Source: Bordetella parapertussis
GTDB taxonomy: Bacteria; Pseudomonadota; Gammaproteobacteria; Burkholderiales; Burkholderiaceae_B
Direction of reading: 5' to 3'
Length of the DNA stretch: 31,988 nt
Assembly: GCA_945903445.1 (NCBI GenBank)
Contig: CAMDNZ010000037.1
Span: 1-31,988, forward strand
Part shown: one piece after another, positions 1-7,017 of the stretch
How positions within the stretch are numbered: position 1 is the stretch's first letter
Layout of the letters: every line of letters starts with the position of its first letter
The notes under the pieces: generated by a model
What the model was told of the DNA's origin: nothing
The model's input: only the letters and a program-made list of their open reading frames with translations
The model's database searches: none
Program-made: the position numbers and the translations under genes

Positions 1-19
1 CCGTCCCCTTTCTTTCCCT

Positions 20-24
20 AGGAG
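20..24 (+). promoter_or_regulatory. Shine-Dalgarno of the first gene
   Basis: AGGAG lies 7 bases before the ATG at 32 and fixes that start. The promoter must lie left of the window, since only 31 bases precede the gene. Confidence 0.7.
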
Positions 25-31
25 CATTCCC

Positions 32-598
32 ATGAAGAAACTCGTTTCCTGGCTGACCGCTTTTGCGACAGCGGCGGCATTCGTCGGCGCTTCGACGCAG
101 GCGTCGGCTCAAACCACTGCGCCAGCAGCCCCTGCGCGCACGCCTGACGTCATTTTCGTGCCGACGCCGCAAGACGTGGTCGATGCCATGCTCAAAGCCG
201 CCAAGGTGGGCCCCGACGACGTGCTGTACGACCTGGGTTCGGGCAATGGCATTATTCCGGTCACGGCTGCCAAGCGTTTCGGCACACGCGGGACAGGTAT
301 CGATATCGATCCTCAACGCATCGCCGAAGCCAATGCCAACGCTGAAAAGAATGGCGTGACCGACAAGGTCAAATTCATTGAAGGCGATCTGTTCGAGCAG
401 GATTTGTCGGAGGCGACGGTCATCAGCCTGTACCTCCTGAATTCCTTGAATTTAAAGTTGCGTCCCACCTTGCTGAAGCTCAAGCCGGGTACTCGCATCG
501 TTTCGCATGCCTTCGATATGGGCGATTGGAAGCCCGATCAGACCATTAATGTCGATGGTCGCACGGTCTACTTGTGGATCGTTCCCGAAAAAAAGTAG
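32..598 (+). CDS. exported SAM-dependent methyltransferase-like protein
   Basis: 188 aa. It has a Sec signal peptide (hydrophobic stretch about residues 5-22, likely cut after A26 in an ASA-Q context). The mature part has a class I methyltransferase fold: motif I DLGSGNG at residues 67-73 and the acidic GIDIDP segment at 89-94, both expected to hold S-adenosylmethionine. The GDLF and SLYLL segments (about 118-135) fit later strands of the fold. Small methyltransferases with signal peptides are known as a conserved proteobacterial family, but their substrate is not established and SAM is not expected in the periplasm, so the reaction is unknown. It stands alone: the next plus-strand gene starts about 185 bases later, beyond a candidate terminator. 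The fold is fairly certain, the activity is not. Confidence 0.85.
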   Translation: MKKLVSWLTAFATAAAFVGASTQASAQTTAPAAPARTPDVIFVPTPQDVVDAMLKAAKVGPDDVLYDLGSGNGIIPVTAAKRFGTRGTGIDIDPQRIAEANANAEKNGVTDKVKFIEGDLFEQDLSEATVISLYLLNSLNLKLRPTLLKLKPGTRIVSHAFDMGDWKPDQTINVDGRTVYLWIVPEKK

Positions 599-732
599 TT
601 TAGACAGCCAAGGACGCAGATCGCTGGCGGCAGCCGAACGTTGTCCGTCAGCGGCATGTATTGCTCGGAATTCGTACGTCCTTGTGCGCCGCGTGCAGCA
701 TCCGGTGCCCAGTCAACAGGGGCGCGATGCAC

Positions 733-738
733 TATGAT
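733..738 (+). promoter_or_regulatory. candidate -10 box
   Basis: TATGAT matches the sigma-70 -10 consensus at five of six positions and lies about 50 bases before the probable start of the NlpA-type gene. No convincing -35 was found 16-18 bases upstream. If used, transcription would begin near 745, just before the hairpin at 752-775, which would then lie in the leader. Confidence 0.3.
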
Positions 739-751
739 GACGGCACGCTAG

Positions 752-775
752 CGGCGGCGTTGCGCCGTTTTTTTT
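752..775 (+). terminator. intrinsic terminator or leader attenuator
   Basis: A 5-bp all-GC stem (CGGCG pairing with CGCCG at 763-767; two loop registers are possible) is followed by eight T residues at 768-775. This is the classical shape of an intrinsic terminator on the plus strand. It lies only 8 bases before the ATG at 784, so it either ends transcription from the methyltransferase gene or attenuates the NlpA-type gene. Confidence 0.6.
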
Positions 776-783
776 CCGTGCGG

Positions 784-1620
784 ATGTTCATGTCGCTCTT
801 GTCTTTCTCTTTTCGCCGTGCAGTGGGCATGGCCGCTTGCCTCATGGCCCTGAGTGCCGCATCGATCGCTCAGGCGCAGACGCTGCCCAAGCCGCTACGC
901 ATCGGCGTCATTCCCAGCGTGGCCAACGAGGCGACCGAGCACGCCATTGCGCTGGCCGCCAAGGAAGGTCTGCAAGTCGAATTGGTCGAGTTCAGCGACT
1001 GGGTCATGCCCAATACCGCCGTTGCCGAAGGCGCGGTGGACGCCAACTTCTTCCAGCACGCCCCTTTTCTCGAACGCTTCAACGCTTCGCGCGGCACGTC
1101 ATTGACGCCAATCGCCTACGGCTACAGCACGACCATCGGCCTGTTTTCCAAGAAGCTCAAACGCGGCGACGCCATCCCGGAGGGCGCGCTGATCGGTATC
1201 CCATCGGATCCGGTGAATACGGGGCGTGCTTTGCTGCTGCTGCAAAGCATGCAGCTCATCTCGCTCAAACCGGGCCTTACCCACGAAGCGGCGCTGACCG
1301 ACGTGGTCGACAATCCGCGCAAGCTCAAATTCGTTCAAATCGAAGGGTCGCAGGCGGCTCGTTCGTTCGACGACGTGACGGCCTCGGTCACTTACACTAC
1401 GTTTGCCAAGCACGCCGGCTTGGATGAAAAAGATGGTTTGGCGTTCGACAACCGCGACTCGGCAAGCGTGAAGCGTTATGCGATTCGCTGGGTCGTCTTG
1501 CCCGAGCGAGCCAGCGATCCGCGTCTGCTGCGCTTTATCGCGCTTTATCAGCAATCGCCGGAAGTTCGCACCACCCTCAAGCGCTTGTACGGCGAGCTGA
1601 TCGATTTTCCCTGGCAATGA
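784..1620 (+). CDS. NlpA/MetQ-family substrate-binding protein of an ABC transporter
   Basis: 278 aa from the ATG at 784. An ATG at 790 is equally possible, and longer in-frame starts exist (727, 661), but only the 784 and 790 starts give a normal signal peptide (hydrophobic core about residues 15-29, ending in AQAQ). The mature part begins KPLRIGVIPSV and matches the NlpA/MetQ fold throughout, including the DWVMPN segment, the FFQHAPFLE segment and the IPSDPVN segment that line the ligand pocket in methionine-binding members. It ends at the usual family position. Family members usually bind methionine and are lipoproteins. Here the signal peptide has no lipobox cysteine, so a soluble periplasmic protein is expected. 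No metN or metI gene is adjacent, and ligand assignment is therefore open. No clear Shine-Dalgarno was seen. Confidence 0.85.
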   Translation: MFMSLLSFSFRRAVGMAACLMALSAASIAQAQTLPKPLRIGVIPSVANEATEHAIALAAKEGLQVELVEFSDWVMPNTAVAEGAVDANFFQHAPFLERFNASRGTSLTPIAYGYSTTIGLFSKKLKRGDAIPEGALIGIPSDPVNTGRALLLLQSMQLISLKPGLTHEAALTDVVDNPRKLKFVQIEGSQAARSFDDVTASVTYTTFAKHAGLDEKDGLAFDNRDSASVKRYAIRWVVLPERASDPRLLRFIALYQQSPEVRTTLKRLYGELIDFPWQ

Positions 1621-1683
1621 TATATTTTTGGCAAATGGGTCCCGTAGCCCGTGCGTCCTTCCCTTTTCTTATGCAGGTATGCC

Positions 1684-2103
1684 ATGTCTGATGCGGTCGA
1701 ACTCAAAAGCAGCGGGTTGAAGGTCACTTTCCCCCGCATGAAGATTTACGACATTTTCGCCAAGGCCGAAGAGACCGACCGTCACTTGAGCGCCGAAGAC
1801 GTCTATCGCATCTTGCTTAACGATGGCGTCGAAATGGGCTTGGCGACGGTCTATCGCGTGCTGACCCAGTTCGAGCAAGCCGGACTGCTCAAGCGCAGCC
1901 AGTTGGGAGGCAACCGCGCCGTCTACGAGCTGAACGACGGCGAGCGTTGCCACGGCCATTTGGTCAGCACCGATGGCGAGACAGTCATCGAGTTCTTCGA
2001 TCCGCAAATTCAGAAGCGCTTCGAGAAAATCGCGGCCGATAACGGCTTCAAACTGGGCGACTATTCGATCACGCTCTTCGGCGAGCCGCTCAAGGCTAAG
2101 TAA
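1684..2103 (+). CDS. divergent Fur-family metal-responsive repressor
   Basis: 139 aa from the ATG at 1684; a longer frame opens at 1651 but the family starts here. The N-terminal winged helix is canonical (GLKVTFPR at 11-18, EMGLATVYRVLTQFEQAGLL at 50-69). In the dimerisation domain the residues aligned with E. coli Fur H33, E81, H88 and H90 are kept as H34, E82, H90 and H92. E. coli C93 and C96 (structural zinc) are replaced by S95 and G98. The third-site residues H87, D89, E108 and H125 become C89, G91, Q110 and Y127. The C-terminal cysteine-containing tail is missing. The fold and DNA binding are well supported; iron specificity is not. In many Burkholderiales the main fur gene lies elsewhere, next to omlA/bamE, so this may be a second paralogue. 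It follows the NlpA-type gene by 63 bases on the same strand and could be cotranscribed. Confidence 0.85.
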   Translation: MSDAVELKSSGLKVTFPRMKIYDIFAKAEETDRHLSAEDVYRILLNDGVEMGLATVYRVLTQFEQAGLLKRSQLGGNRAVYELNDGERCHGHLVSTDGETVIEFFDPQIQKRFEKIAADNGFKLGDYSITLFGEPLKAK

Positions 2104-2202
2104 GTTTCACTTTTCGGCTGCGCTTTCCATCTTCCATTCTGACTTGGCCGGGTGCCGGGCTGCGCGCTCGGATGCCGGTTGTAAACGCGCTCAAGTGACG
2201 AC

Positions 2203-2400
2203 GCGTGCGACATTCGGCATGGTGGCTTCGCCTGCCGCTGCGTTTGCCATTTTGACGGGAACGTGGCTTGCCTATGCTGCGGGCGTGGGCGGTCGATGGC
2301 TGTTCGCGAAGCTAGCGCTAGTGTCGTTGATGGAGTGTTCCATCTGAACTGCGGACGCCTTGTGACGAAGTCAGACGAGCAGCCTCGGCTGGTGGTCATT
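2203..2400 (+). pseudogene. decayed CopD/HemJ-like membrane protein fragment
   Basis: From about 2219 one frame reads a hydrophobic segment and then GRWLFAKLALVSLM, ending at a TGA at 2345. The next part of the family pattern, VFHLNCGRLVTKSDEQPR, continues in a second frame, so there is at least one frameshift near 2320-2340. The order (membrane helix, glycine-rich turn, W-L-x-A-K-L-A-L-V, then H-x-x-x-G-R-L-V) resembles the CopD / DUF2214 / HemJ type of small integral membrane proteins. Such genes are known beside alternative cytochrome oxidase clusters in related bacteria. Only part of the gene is left, and the ends given are approximate. Identification rests on pattern memory, not on a search. 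Confidence 0.45.
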
Positions 2401-2533
2401 CCTGCCGTGCCGGTGAAGGTCGTAGTGTGGCTGGGCCTGGGTCACGCCGTTCCGATCCGAATCTTCGTTCACGACATATCTTGTTCGTTTCGCCTGAATT
2501 CTCAGCATATCGCCCGGGCTGCGTCGCACCGCC

Positions 2534-3022
2534 TTAGACAGTGCTCTTCTGTTGCTTTTCCTCGTATATGCCGATCTGATGCTCGAACACCAGCTTGCTG
2601 CCCAACTACTGCCCCAGTCCGACCAGCCCAGCGCGCAGGGCCGACGAGTCGATGCCTTACGGCAGCACGGCATCGACCGGATCGCAGACTCCGAAAGGCC
2701 AGTTGATCGCGCCGACAGACAGCAGCATGACTTTCGCGACGACGCGGCGCGAACTGGCGGCACGCTCGAGAATGTCGCGCACGGCCAGCGGTTCGACCGG
2801 TTCGGTAATACCCAATGTGCCGATACAGGTCGCAGCACCTCGCAGTCACATGGCGCCGCGAGTCTAGAACTCGTCGCCGCCAAACCAACAGGCGACATCT
2901 GCGCACAGCGCACCGATATAAAAAACGATGGGGAAGGTCGCCAGCATCGGATGCAAGGGATGGCGAGCGACCGCCATTGGCGTAGTCGAGCCTTCGGGGA
3001 CGGGTTTACAGAAGCGTTCCAT
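2534..3022 (-). pseudogene. decayed DUF2231 membrane protein with four in-frame stops
   Basis: One uninterrupted frame of 163 codons (ATG at 3022, final TAA at 2536-2534) reads like a DUF2231 membrane protein: HPLHPMLATFPIVFYIGAL near the N-terminus, a central helix, DPVDAVLP, and the C-terminal LGSKLVFEHQIGI pattern. It is broken by four stops: TAG at 2866-2864, TGA at 2848-2846, TAA at 2659-2657 and TAG at 2608-2606. Each falls where the family usually has tryptophan (FW, AMW, LPW and GWLG contexts), so each can be explained by G-to-A change in a TGG codon. No indel is needed. It is divergent from, and touches, the coxB relic. The gene is clearly dead; the family name is from memory of its pattern. 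Confidence 0.6.
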
Positions 3023-3443
3023 GAGCAAGGACTATTCAAAACCGGGAGAACGCGCCGCCGCCCACTCTGCCCTGTCGGTGCAGCAATCGCGGCGTGCGCG
3101 TTGCTCTCGGCTTGCGGCGGACACATGTCCACCTTATCGCCTGCCGACCCCAGTGGCACGTCGATCGCGGCGACCTGGTGGTCGATGCTGATTGGCGGTG
3201 TGGCGCTCTGGATGGCTATGTTGGTGTTGGCAGGCTGGACGTTTCGTCGCAAGACACAGCGCCTGGGCTGGCGAGGCGCACGCCGCCTGATCGTAGGCGG
3301 TGGCATTGTGTTGCCGACTACGGTGATCGCGGCTTTTCTGGCCTGGGGCCTGCCCGTATGACAGCGCGTGCTTCAGGCGGGGGAGGTTGCGTAGTCGTGA
3401 GTGTTCGAGGCCATCAATAGTGGTGGGAGGTGGCCTAGCCCGA
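3021..3443 (+). pseudogene. coxB: truncated cytochrome c oxidase subunit II relic
   Basis: The core frame (to the TGA at 3359-3361) shows a lipoprotein signal with lipobox LSAC, then MSTLSPADPSG, a helix beginning WWSMLIGGVALWM, a short basic loop, and a second helix from VGGGIVLPTTVIAAF. This is the order of subunit II of a heme-copper oxidase. After the TGA the family pattern resumes in another frame as VSVRGHQ, then TAG where the W of the GHQWWWE motif belongs, then WWEVA and another TAG. Nothing of the copper-binding CuA domain is recognisable after about 3443. The ATG at 3021 is in a different frame from the signal peptide, so the 5' end is also damaged. It would have been an alternative terminal oxidase subunit. 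Confidence 0.65.
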
Positions 3444-3445
3444 CA

Positions 3446-3652
3446 AGTCTAGGCGGCCGGCCTTCGGCGCCAGCGGATTGTATACGACCAGACTGTTCAG
3501 AGGCGATGTCGTCGGAGGATTGAGCCCACCGCACGCACTCGCGAGTCCGACTCTAATGAGTCGCCGAAATCAAACGCAATGTAATGTGCCTCATCTGAAT
3601 CGCACGGCGTTTATCTTGCCGGTATCGTCGGTCAATACAGATCGATATTTTT
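3446..3652. other. stretch without recognisable gene
   Basis: Nothing recognisable was seen on either strand. An 82-codon open frame from 3478 on the plus strand has no signal peptide, no motif and no upstream ribosome site. Composition starts to turn AT-rich towards the right end. Confidence 0.4.
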
Positions 3653-3929
3653 TTAAAGCGCATCGGTCAACAGCGTGTTTAATAAATGGTCAGCATTCGG
3701 CGCAATGCCGAATACTGCTCGCTTGATTTGCCGTACGTAATGGATTCGCATCGCGCGTTGGCGCTGTTCGGTGCCCAACATCCGGACCGTCATCCGACAT
3801 GATCTGAAGCCTGCGGAAGTTTCATACGTCCGGGCAACCTGCGCATCACTGTCTAAACGTAAATCAACGGGCTCCGACGCCACTGTCTGAGCACGCTCGT
3901 TCGGATCACGGCTCTGAGACGGTCAACCG
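3653..3929 (-). pseudogene. diverged copy of the 3' end of the gene at 5370-6071
   Basis: Read on the minus strand, this stretch encodes SEP, then AQVARTYETSAGF, then the TEQRQRAMRIHYVR pattern. The protein at 5370-6071 ends in the same way: SEP, AQVAGTYETPAGF, TEQRQHAMRIYYVR. The copy runs past the stop of the intact gene and adds about 26 codons (to the stop at 3655-3653). One extra base near 3910 shifts the frame, and there is no start codon in a sensible place. It is therefore a relic of a paralogue or of a duplicated gene end rather than a working gene. Confidence 0.7.
3731..3929 (+). repeat. direct repeat, copy 1 (with 5373-5570)
   Basis: 199 bases that align with 5373-5570 in the same orientation with a single one-base indel, at very roughly three quarters identity by eye. 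Both begin with CCG, one variable base, then ACGTAAT. The divergence shows that the duplication is old. The AT-rich gene at 4228-5136 lies between the two copies. Confidence 0.75.
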
Positions 3930-4227
3930 TATCAAATCCGACTGTTTTCCCGTAGGCAGCTGCAGGTCATAGTTAATCCAAAAAATTCTCGTTCAATGCG
4001 ACAAGAGTCCCGCGCTGCACAACCAATTGAAAATTATCGATAGTGATTTCGAATTTATTCCTGTTAGCCAGTTAAATTAAAAGTCTCGGTTTGACCGTCT
4101 TTGTGAATTGTTTTCGTTAATCAGGACGGCTGAATCGATGATCCATTGAATGGCGTTTCACTCAAAAGTTTTTTGATGTCATTGCCGCTGTATCCTGGTC
4201 GCATATTTTTAAAATGGAGTCGAGAAA
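3930..4227. other. AT-rich spacer, no gene recognised
   Basis: This stretch is visibly AT-richer than the core genes. A minus-strand open stretch at about 4060-3975 encodes some 25 plausible residues but ends in stops and has no recognised family. The promoter of the gene at 4228 should lie here, but no good -35/-10 pair was found. Confidence 0.4.
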
Positions 4228-5136
4228 ATGAGGCTGGATAAACATAGCTATTCGCGTATTTTTGTTATTGTATTAATAGTCGCGCTTGCTTTTTATTCCA
4301 GTGTTGCGACTGCGGTGCCTCTGCCTATTTCGAAGTACGTAGGTCAATGGAATTTCACTATCGAGAGAAGTATCAGGCATCCTTATGCTGCTCTTGATCA
4401 TTACAACGCAGAACTTACCGAGCATGGATCCGGACCTGAATACACCGTAGAAATTTCGAGGCATCATGTAATTCCGCAGGCCACGCTGCGTGGATTTTTT
4501 AGGGCATTGATTCAAAACGACCATATGCATTTGCTAAGTAGTTATTTTGAAAGTTTGGCCAGCAATATGATGTGGTATCTCATCGATAATGGAGCTGGAT
4601 GCGATGTCGAAAGATGGAGTGAGGCGGGAAGTATGGCAAACGCCATATCGACCAGAGTTGCTCGTCCTGAGCGACTAGCTCCGACTCCGCCGCCAGCCTA
4701 TCACGCGCTCCAGCAAATGATGTTTTGGATGCCTGCAAATCTGTTTTACGGTCCAACTCGACGCGCAGACGACCCCGAGTGGCGATTCGAGTATGCAGCT
4801 GGAAATATCGTCATGCCTAGTCAATACGATATGCTTAGGGAAACGTATTCACTAATGGAAGATTACATAAAGGTGCCGCTGGTATCGACGCTAAGCGACA
4901 TAAACGAATATCTGACCGTTTTGGCGGGTATTACCCAAATCACGGCGCTGGCGTCAGCTGCGTGGATATTATTACCCGATAAGGTTACATATAGTATAAA
5001 TCCGCATTACGTCGCGGGAACCTTAGCGGGTTTAAGTAGATCGCAGACCGCTATGCGCAGTAACCATACGACGTGCAAAGGCTATGCGCCTATCCCAAGA
5101 GCGGCGTTTATTGTACCTTTGCTTCTCAATGACTGA
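4228..5136 (+). CDS. unrecognised exported protein with HHVIP motif, possibly nuclease-like
   Basis: 302 aa. The start is set by GGAG at 4216-4219, 8 bases upstream. A clear signal peptide (hydrophobic residues 11-25, ATA-V cleavage after A29) predicts export. Two notable clusters follow: R78-H79-H80-V-I-P83, and N171-L-F-Y-G-P176 with R179, D181-D182-P183 and F187-E188. The HH-x-I-P pattern resembles the histidine motif of HNH/AHH-type nuclease domains of bacterial toxins, and the GP...R-x-DDP block seems to belong with it; this is pattern memory and not proof. Codon use and base composition are AT-rich compared with every neighbour, which suggests acquisition from outside. No partner or immunity-like gene is intact next to it. 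Two copies of a neighbouring gene end flank it (3731-3929 and 5373-5570). Confidence 0.65.
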   Translation: MRLDKHSYSRIFVIVLIVALAFYSSVATAVPLPISKYVGQWNFTIERSIRHPYAALDHYNAELTEHGSGPEYTVEISRHHVIPQATLRGFFRALIQNDHMHLLSSYFESLASNMMWYLIDNGAGCDVERWSEAGSMANAISTRVARPERLAPTPPPAYHALQQMMFWMPANLFYGPTRRADDPEWRFEYAAGNIVMPSQYDMLRETYSLMEDYIKVPLVSTLSDINEYLTVLAGITQITALASAAWILLPDKVTYSINPHYVAGTLAGLSRSQTAMRSNHTTCKGYAPIPRAAFIVPLLLND

Positions 5137-5224
5137 TATTTGGACCTAGGCATCACCTTTCGGACGCTTGCGGTCCCAGCAGTGTAGGGCACCCTATTAA
5201 TCTCGTCGTACGGTTTTTTGGTCT

Positions 5225-5245
5225 GGCACTCGCACGAGCCTTTTT
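5225..5245 (+). terminator. weak intrinsic terminator after the HHVIP gene
   Basis: A short imperfect stem (GG-CTC pairing with GAG-CC, with a two-base bulge and a GCAC loop) is followed by five T residues at 5241-5245. It would suit the end of the gene that stops at 5136. The stem is short, so support is modest. Confidence 0.3.
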
Positions 5246-5369
5246 AAGAATCAGAGGCCATTAATGAATTTTTTGGGGTAGGGAGTGCGACGTGCCGTGT
5301 GCCCTTGGCTATAGTGTAAATGTCGGTGAGGACGTAGCGGGAATAATCCACCAGATTAAATTTTTTCAC

Positions 5370-6071
5370 TCACCGCACGTAATAGATCCGCATCGCATGC
5401 TGGCGTTGCTCGGTGTCCAACACCCGTATCGTCACCTGACGCGAGCTGAAACCGGCCGGGGTCTCATACGTCCCGGCAACCTGCGCATAACCATCCAAAG
5501 TGAACGGAAGGGGCTCGGACGTCACAGTCTGCGTGCGTCCGCTCGGATAACGACCTTGCACGATCAACTGCATCGTGCCTTTGAAAACCGGCGCGTTGGC
5601 GTTGTCGTTCATGACCAGCACCTTGTAATCCAGCTTGCCGGGCGTCGATGCCCAGTCGGCTGCGCGGATTCCGATGGGACCACCGCGCGGATCGGGCGGA
5701 ATAGCCGATTGGAACAAGGCCATGTCGCGATCGACGACAGCCATCTTTTGCGCCATCCGCTCGCGTTCGGCCAGCGCCTTTTTCTCGGCGGCCAGGGCCG
5801 TGTCGCGTTGGCGCTCGGCCTCGCTCAATCCGGTCTGCAACTGTTGACGCTCGTTATTGGCGCGGTTCAGATCGCTGTGCAGCGTCTCCGACTGTTCGAC
5901 GGTCAGCCGCTGCGGGCCATAGTTGGCCTGCAAGAACAACACGCCGCCTGCGCCGACGACGACGCCCACGCACAGCAGCACCAACCATCGCGGCATGCGA
6001 CGGCTGCGTTGACCGGGGTTATAGACAGACGGCTTGAATACCGCGCGTTGCGAGCGTCCGAAAAGCGCCAT
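5370..6071 (-). CDS. membrane-anchored coiled-coil protein (DUF6776-like)
   Basis: 233 aa from the ATG at 6071, with an AGGAA 12 bases upstream; longer frames to 6167 lack a site. A short basic N-terminus (SRRMPR) precedes one membrane helix (WLVLLCVGVVVGAGGVLFL, about residues 29-47), so the rest is probably periplasmic. A heptad-like, E/R/Q-rich coiled coil follows (about residues 58-110), then a compact C-terminal beta domain ending in MRIYYVR. The order of helix, coiled coil and beta domain fits the DUF6776 type of proteobacterial proteins of unknown role. Its 3' end has a diverged duplicate at 3731-3929, beyond the AT-rich gene. No operon partner is close: the next minus-strand gene upstream ends at 6301. 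Confidence 0.65.
   Translation of the reverse strand: MALFGRSQRAVFKPSVYNPGQRSRRMPRWLVLLCVGVVVGAGGVLFLQANYGPQRLTVEQSETLHSDLNRANNERQQLQTGLSEAERQRDTALAAEKKALAERERMAQKMAVVDRDMALFQSAIPPDPRGGPIGIRAADWASTPGKLDYKVLVMNDNANAPVFKGTMQLIVQGRYPSGRTQTVTSEPLPFTLDGYAQVAGTYETPAGFSSRQVTIRVLDTEQRQHAMRIYYVR
5373..5570 (+). repeat. direct repeat, copy 2 (with 3731-3929)
   Basis: 198 bases covering the last third of the intact gene at 5370-6071. It aligns with 3731-3929 in the same orientation with one single-base gap. It begins immediately next to the stop codon of the intact gene. Confidence 0.75.
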
Positions 6072-6300
6072 TGATGAACAATTCCTGAAAAACGGGTCAG
6101 TAAAACCCAAAAGCATACTTGTTTTGTGAAAGCGGGCCGACCCGGCGCATGTAAGCAAACATGCCATGGCACGTCGCGTTCGTCGTGGCTGGTGTCTTGG
6201 GCAATGGCTTGGTCAAGTCGTGAGCAAGCCGGCAGTGGCGCTGACGCCGACAGCATAGCGCGAGCACGCAGATAGGTGCCAACGCCAACTCGTCCAGCGG

Positions 6301-7017
6301 CTACACCGCTTGAGTCAATCCATGTCGTGCACCGCCAAGTCTGGCGTCCAGCGCGTCCAAACGCTGCGGAGTGCCGACGTCCTCCCAGAATCCGCGATGC
6401 AGGCTGCCTAAAGCACGGCGCGCCGCGATGGCCCGGTCGAACAACGGACGCAGCGGCGCGGGGGCGTTGGGATCGAGTTCGGCGAACAGGCTGGGACGGT
6501 ACACGGCAATGCCTGCGTAAGTCGCGGTCTGCGCGTCATTCGCCGCGTTACGTAGCCAGCCCTCGCCGTCGATTGCAAAATCGCCATTGGCGTGTTGGGG
6601 GGGGTTGTCCACCATCAACAGCCATATATCGGCGTCTCGCTCAAGCAATTGGGCTGCCGCCGCCGCCGCGCGGGCGGGATCCCAGTCGCAGAACACGTCG
6701 CCGTTGATGGCTAGAAAGGGTTCTTCACCCAGAAGATGTCGGGCATGGGCGATACCGCCTGCCGTTTCCAGGCCGGTGCTTTCATGCGAATAATGAATAG
6801 TCAGGCCCCATCGAGCGCCATCGCCCAGCCCTTCGACGATGCGTTGGCCCAACCATGCGGTGTTGATCGCCACGTCGGTGAAGCCCGCAGCGGCCAGCTT
6901 CTCGATATGCCAGACGATCAAGGGTTTGCCGCCGACGATCAGCATGGGCTTTGGTAATCGGTCGGTTAGCGGGCGCATGCGATCGCCTCGGCCCGCCGCC
7001 AGAATCATGGCCCGCAT
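6301..7017 (-). CDS. murU: N-acetylmuramate alpha-1-phosphate uridylyltransferase
   Basis: 238 aa nucleotidyltransferase. The N-terminal signature LAAGRGDRMRPLT with LPKP (residues 6-24) binds the UTP, and N105-G106-D107 holds the catalytic metal. The family joins UMP to MurNAc-1-phosphate to give UDP-MurNAc, a shortcut of peptidoglycan recycling that bypasses the fosfomycin-sensitive MurA step (known from Pseudomonas). Its ATG shares the last base of the TGA of the kinase gene amgK (TGATG), so the two are translationally coupled. Length and gene order agree with amgK-murU pairs elsewhere. Other sugar-1-phosphate nucleotidyltransferases look similar, but the coupling to amgK makes MurU the best call. 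Confidence 0.9.
   Translation of the reverse strand: MRAMILAAGRGDRMRPLTDRLPKPMLIVGGKPLIVWHIEKLAAAGFTDVAINTAWLGQRIVEGLGDGARWGLTIHYSHESTGLETAGGIAHARHLLGEEPFLAINGDVFCDWDPARAAAAAAQLLERDADIWLLMVDNPPQHANGDFAIDGEGWLRNAANDAQTATYAGIAVYRPSLFAELDPNAPAPLRPLFDRAIAARRALGSLHRGFWEDVGTPQRLDALDARLGGARHGLTQAV

Noticed and set aside
2534..3022. Reading the stops of the DUF2231 frame as recoded tryptophan
   Set aside because: TAG, TGA and TAA all occur, all other genes in the window use the standard code and end at such codons, and the neighbouring relics are frameshifted. Decay explains it.
2371..3306. 311-codon open frame on the minus strand through the oxidase relics
   Set aside because: The frame encodes S/R/P/C-rich nonsense, while DUF2231-like and coxB-like patterns are readable in other frames of the same stretch.
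3695..3713. 7-bp inverted repeat ATTCGGC/GCCGAAT as a terminator
   Set aside because: It has a five-base loop but no T-run on either strand, and it lies within the relic frame at 3653-3929.
5292..6074. 260-codon open frame on the plus strand
   Set aside because: It is antisense to the membrane-anchored coiled-coil gene, which has a membrane helix, coiled coil and a duplicated 3' end in its own frame.
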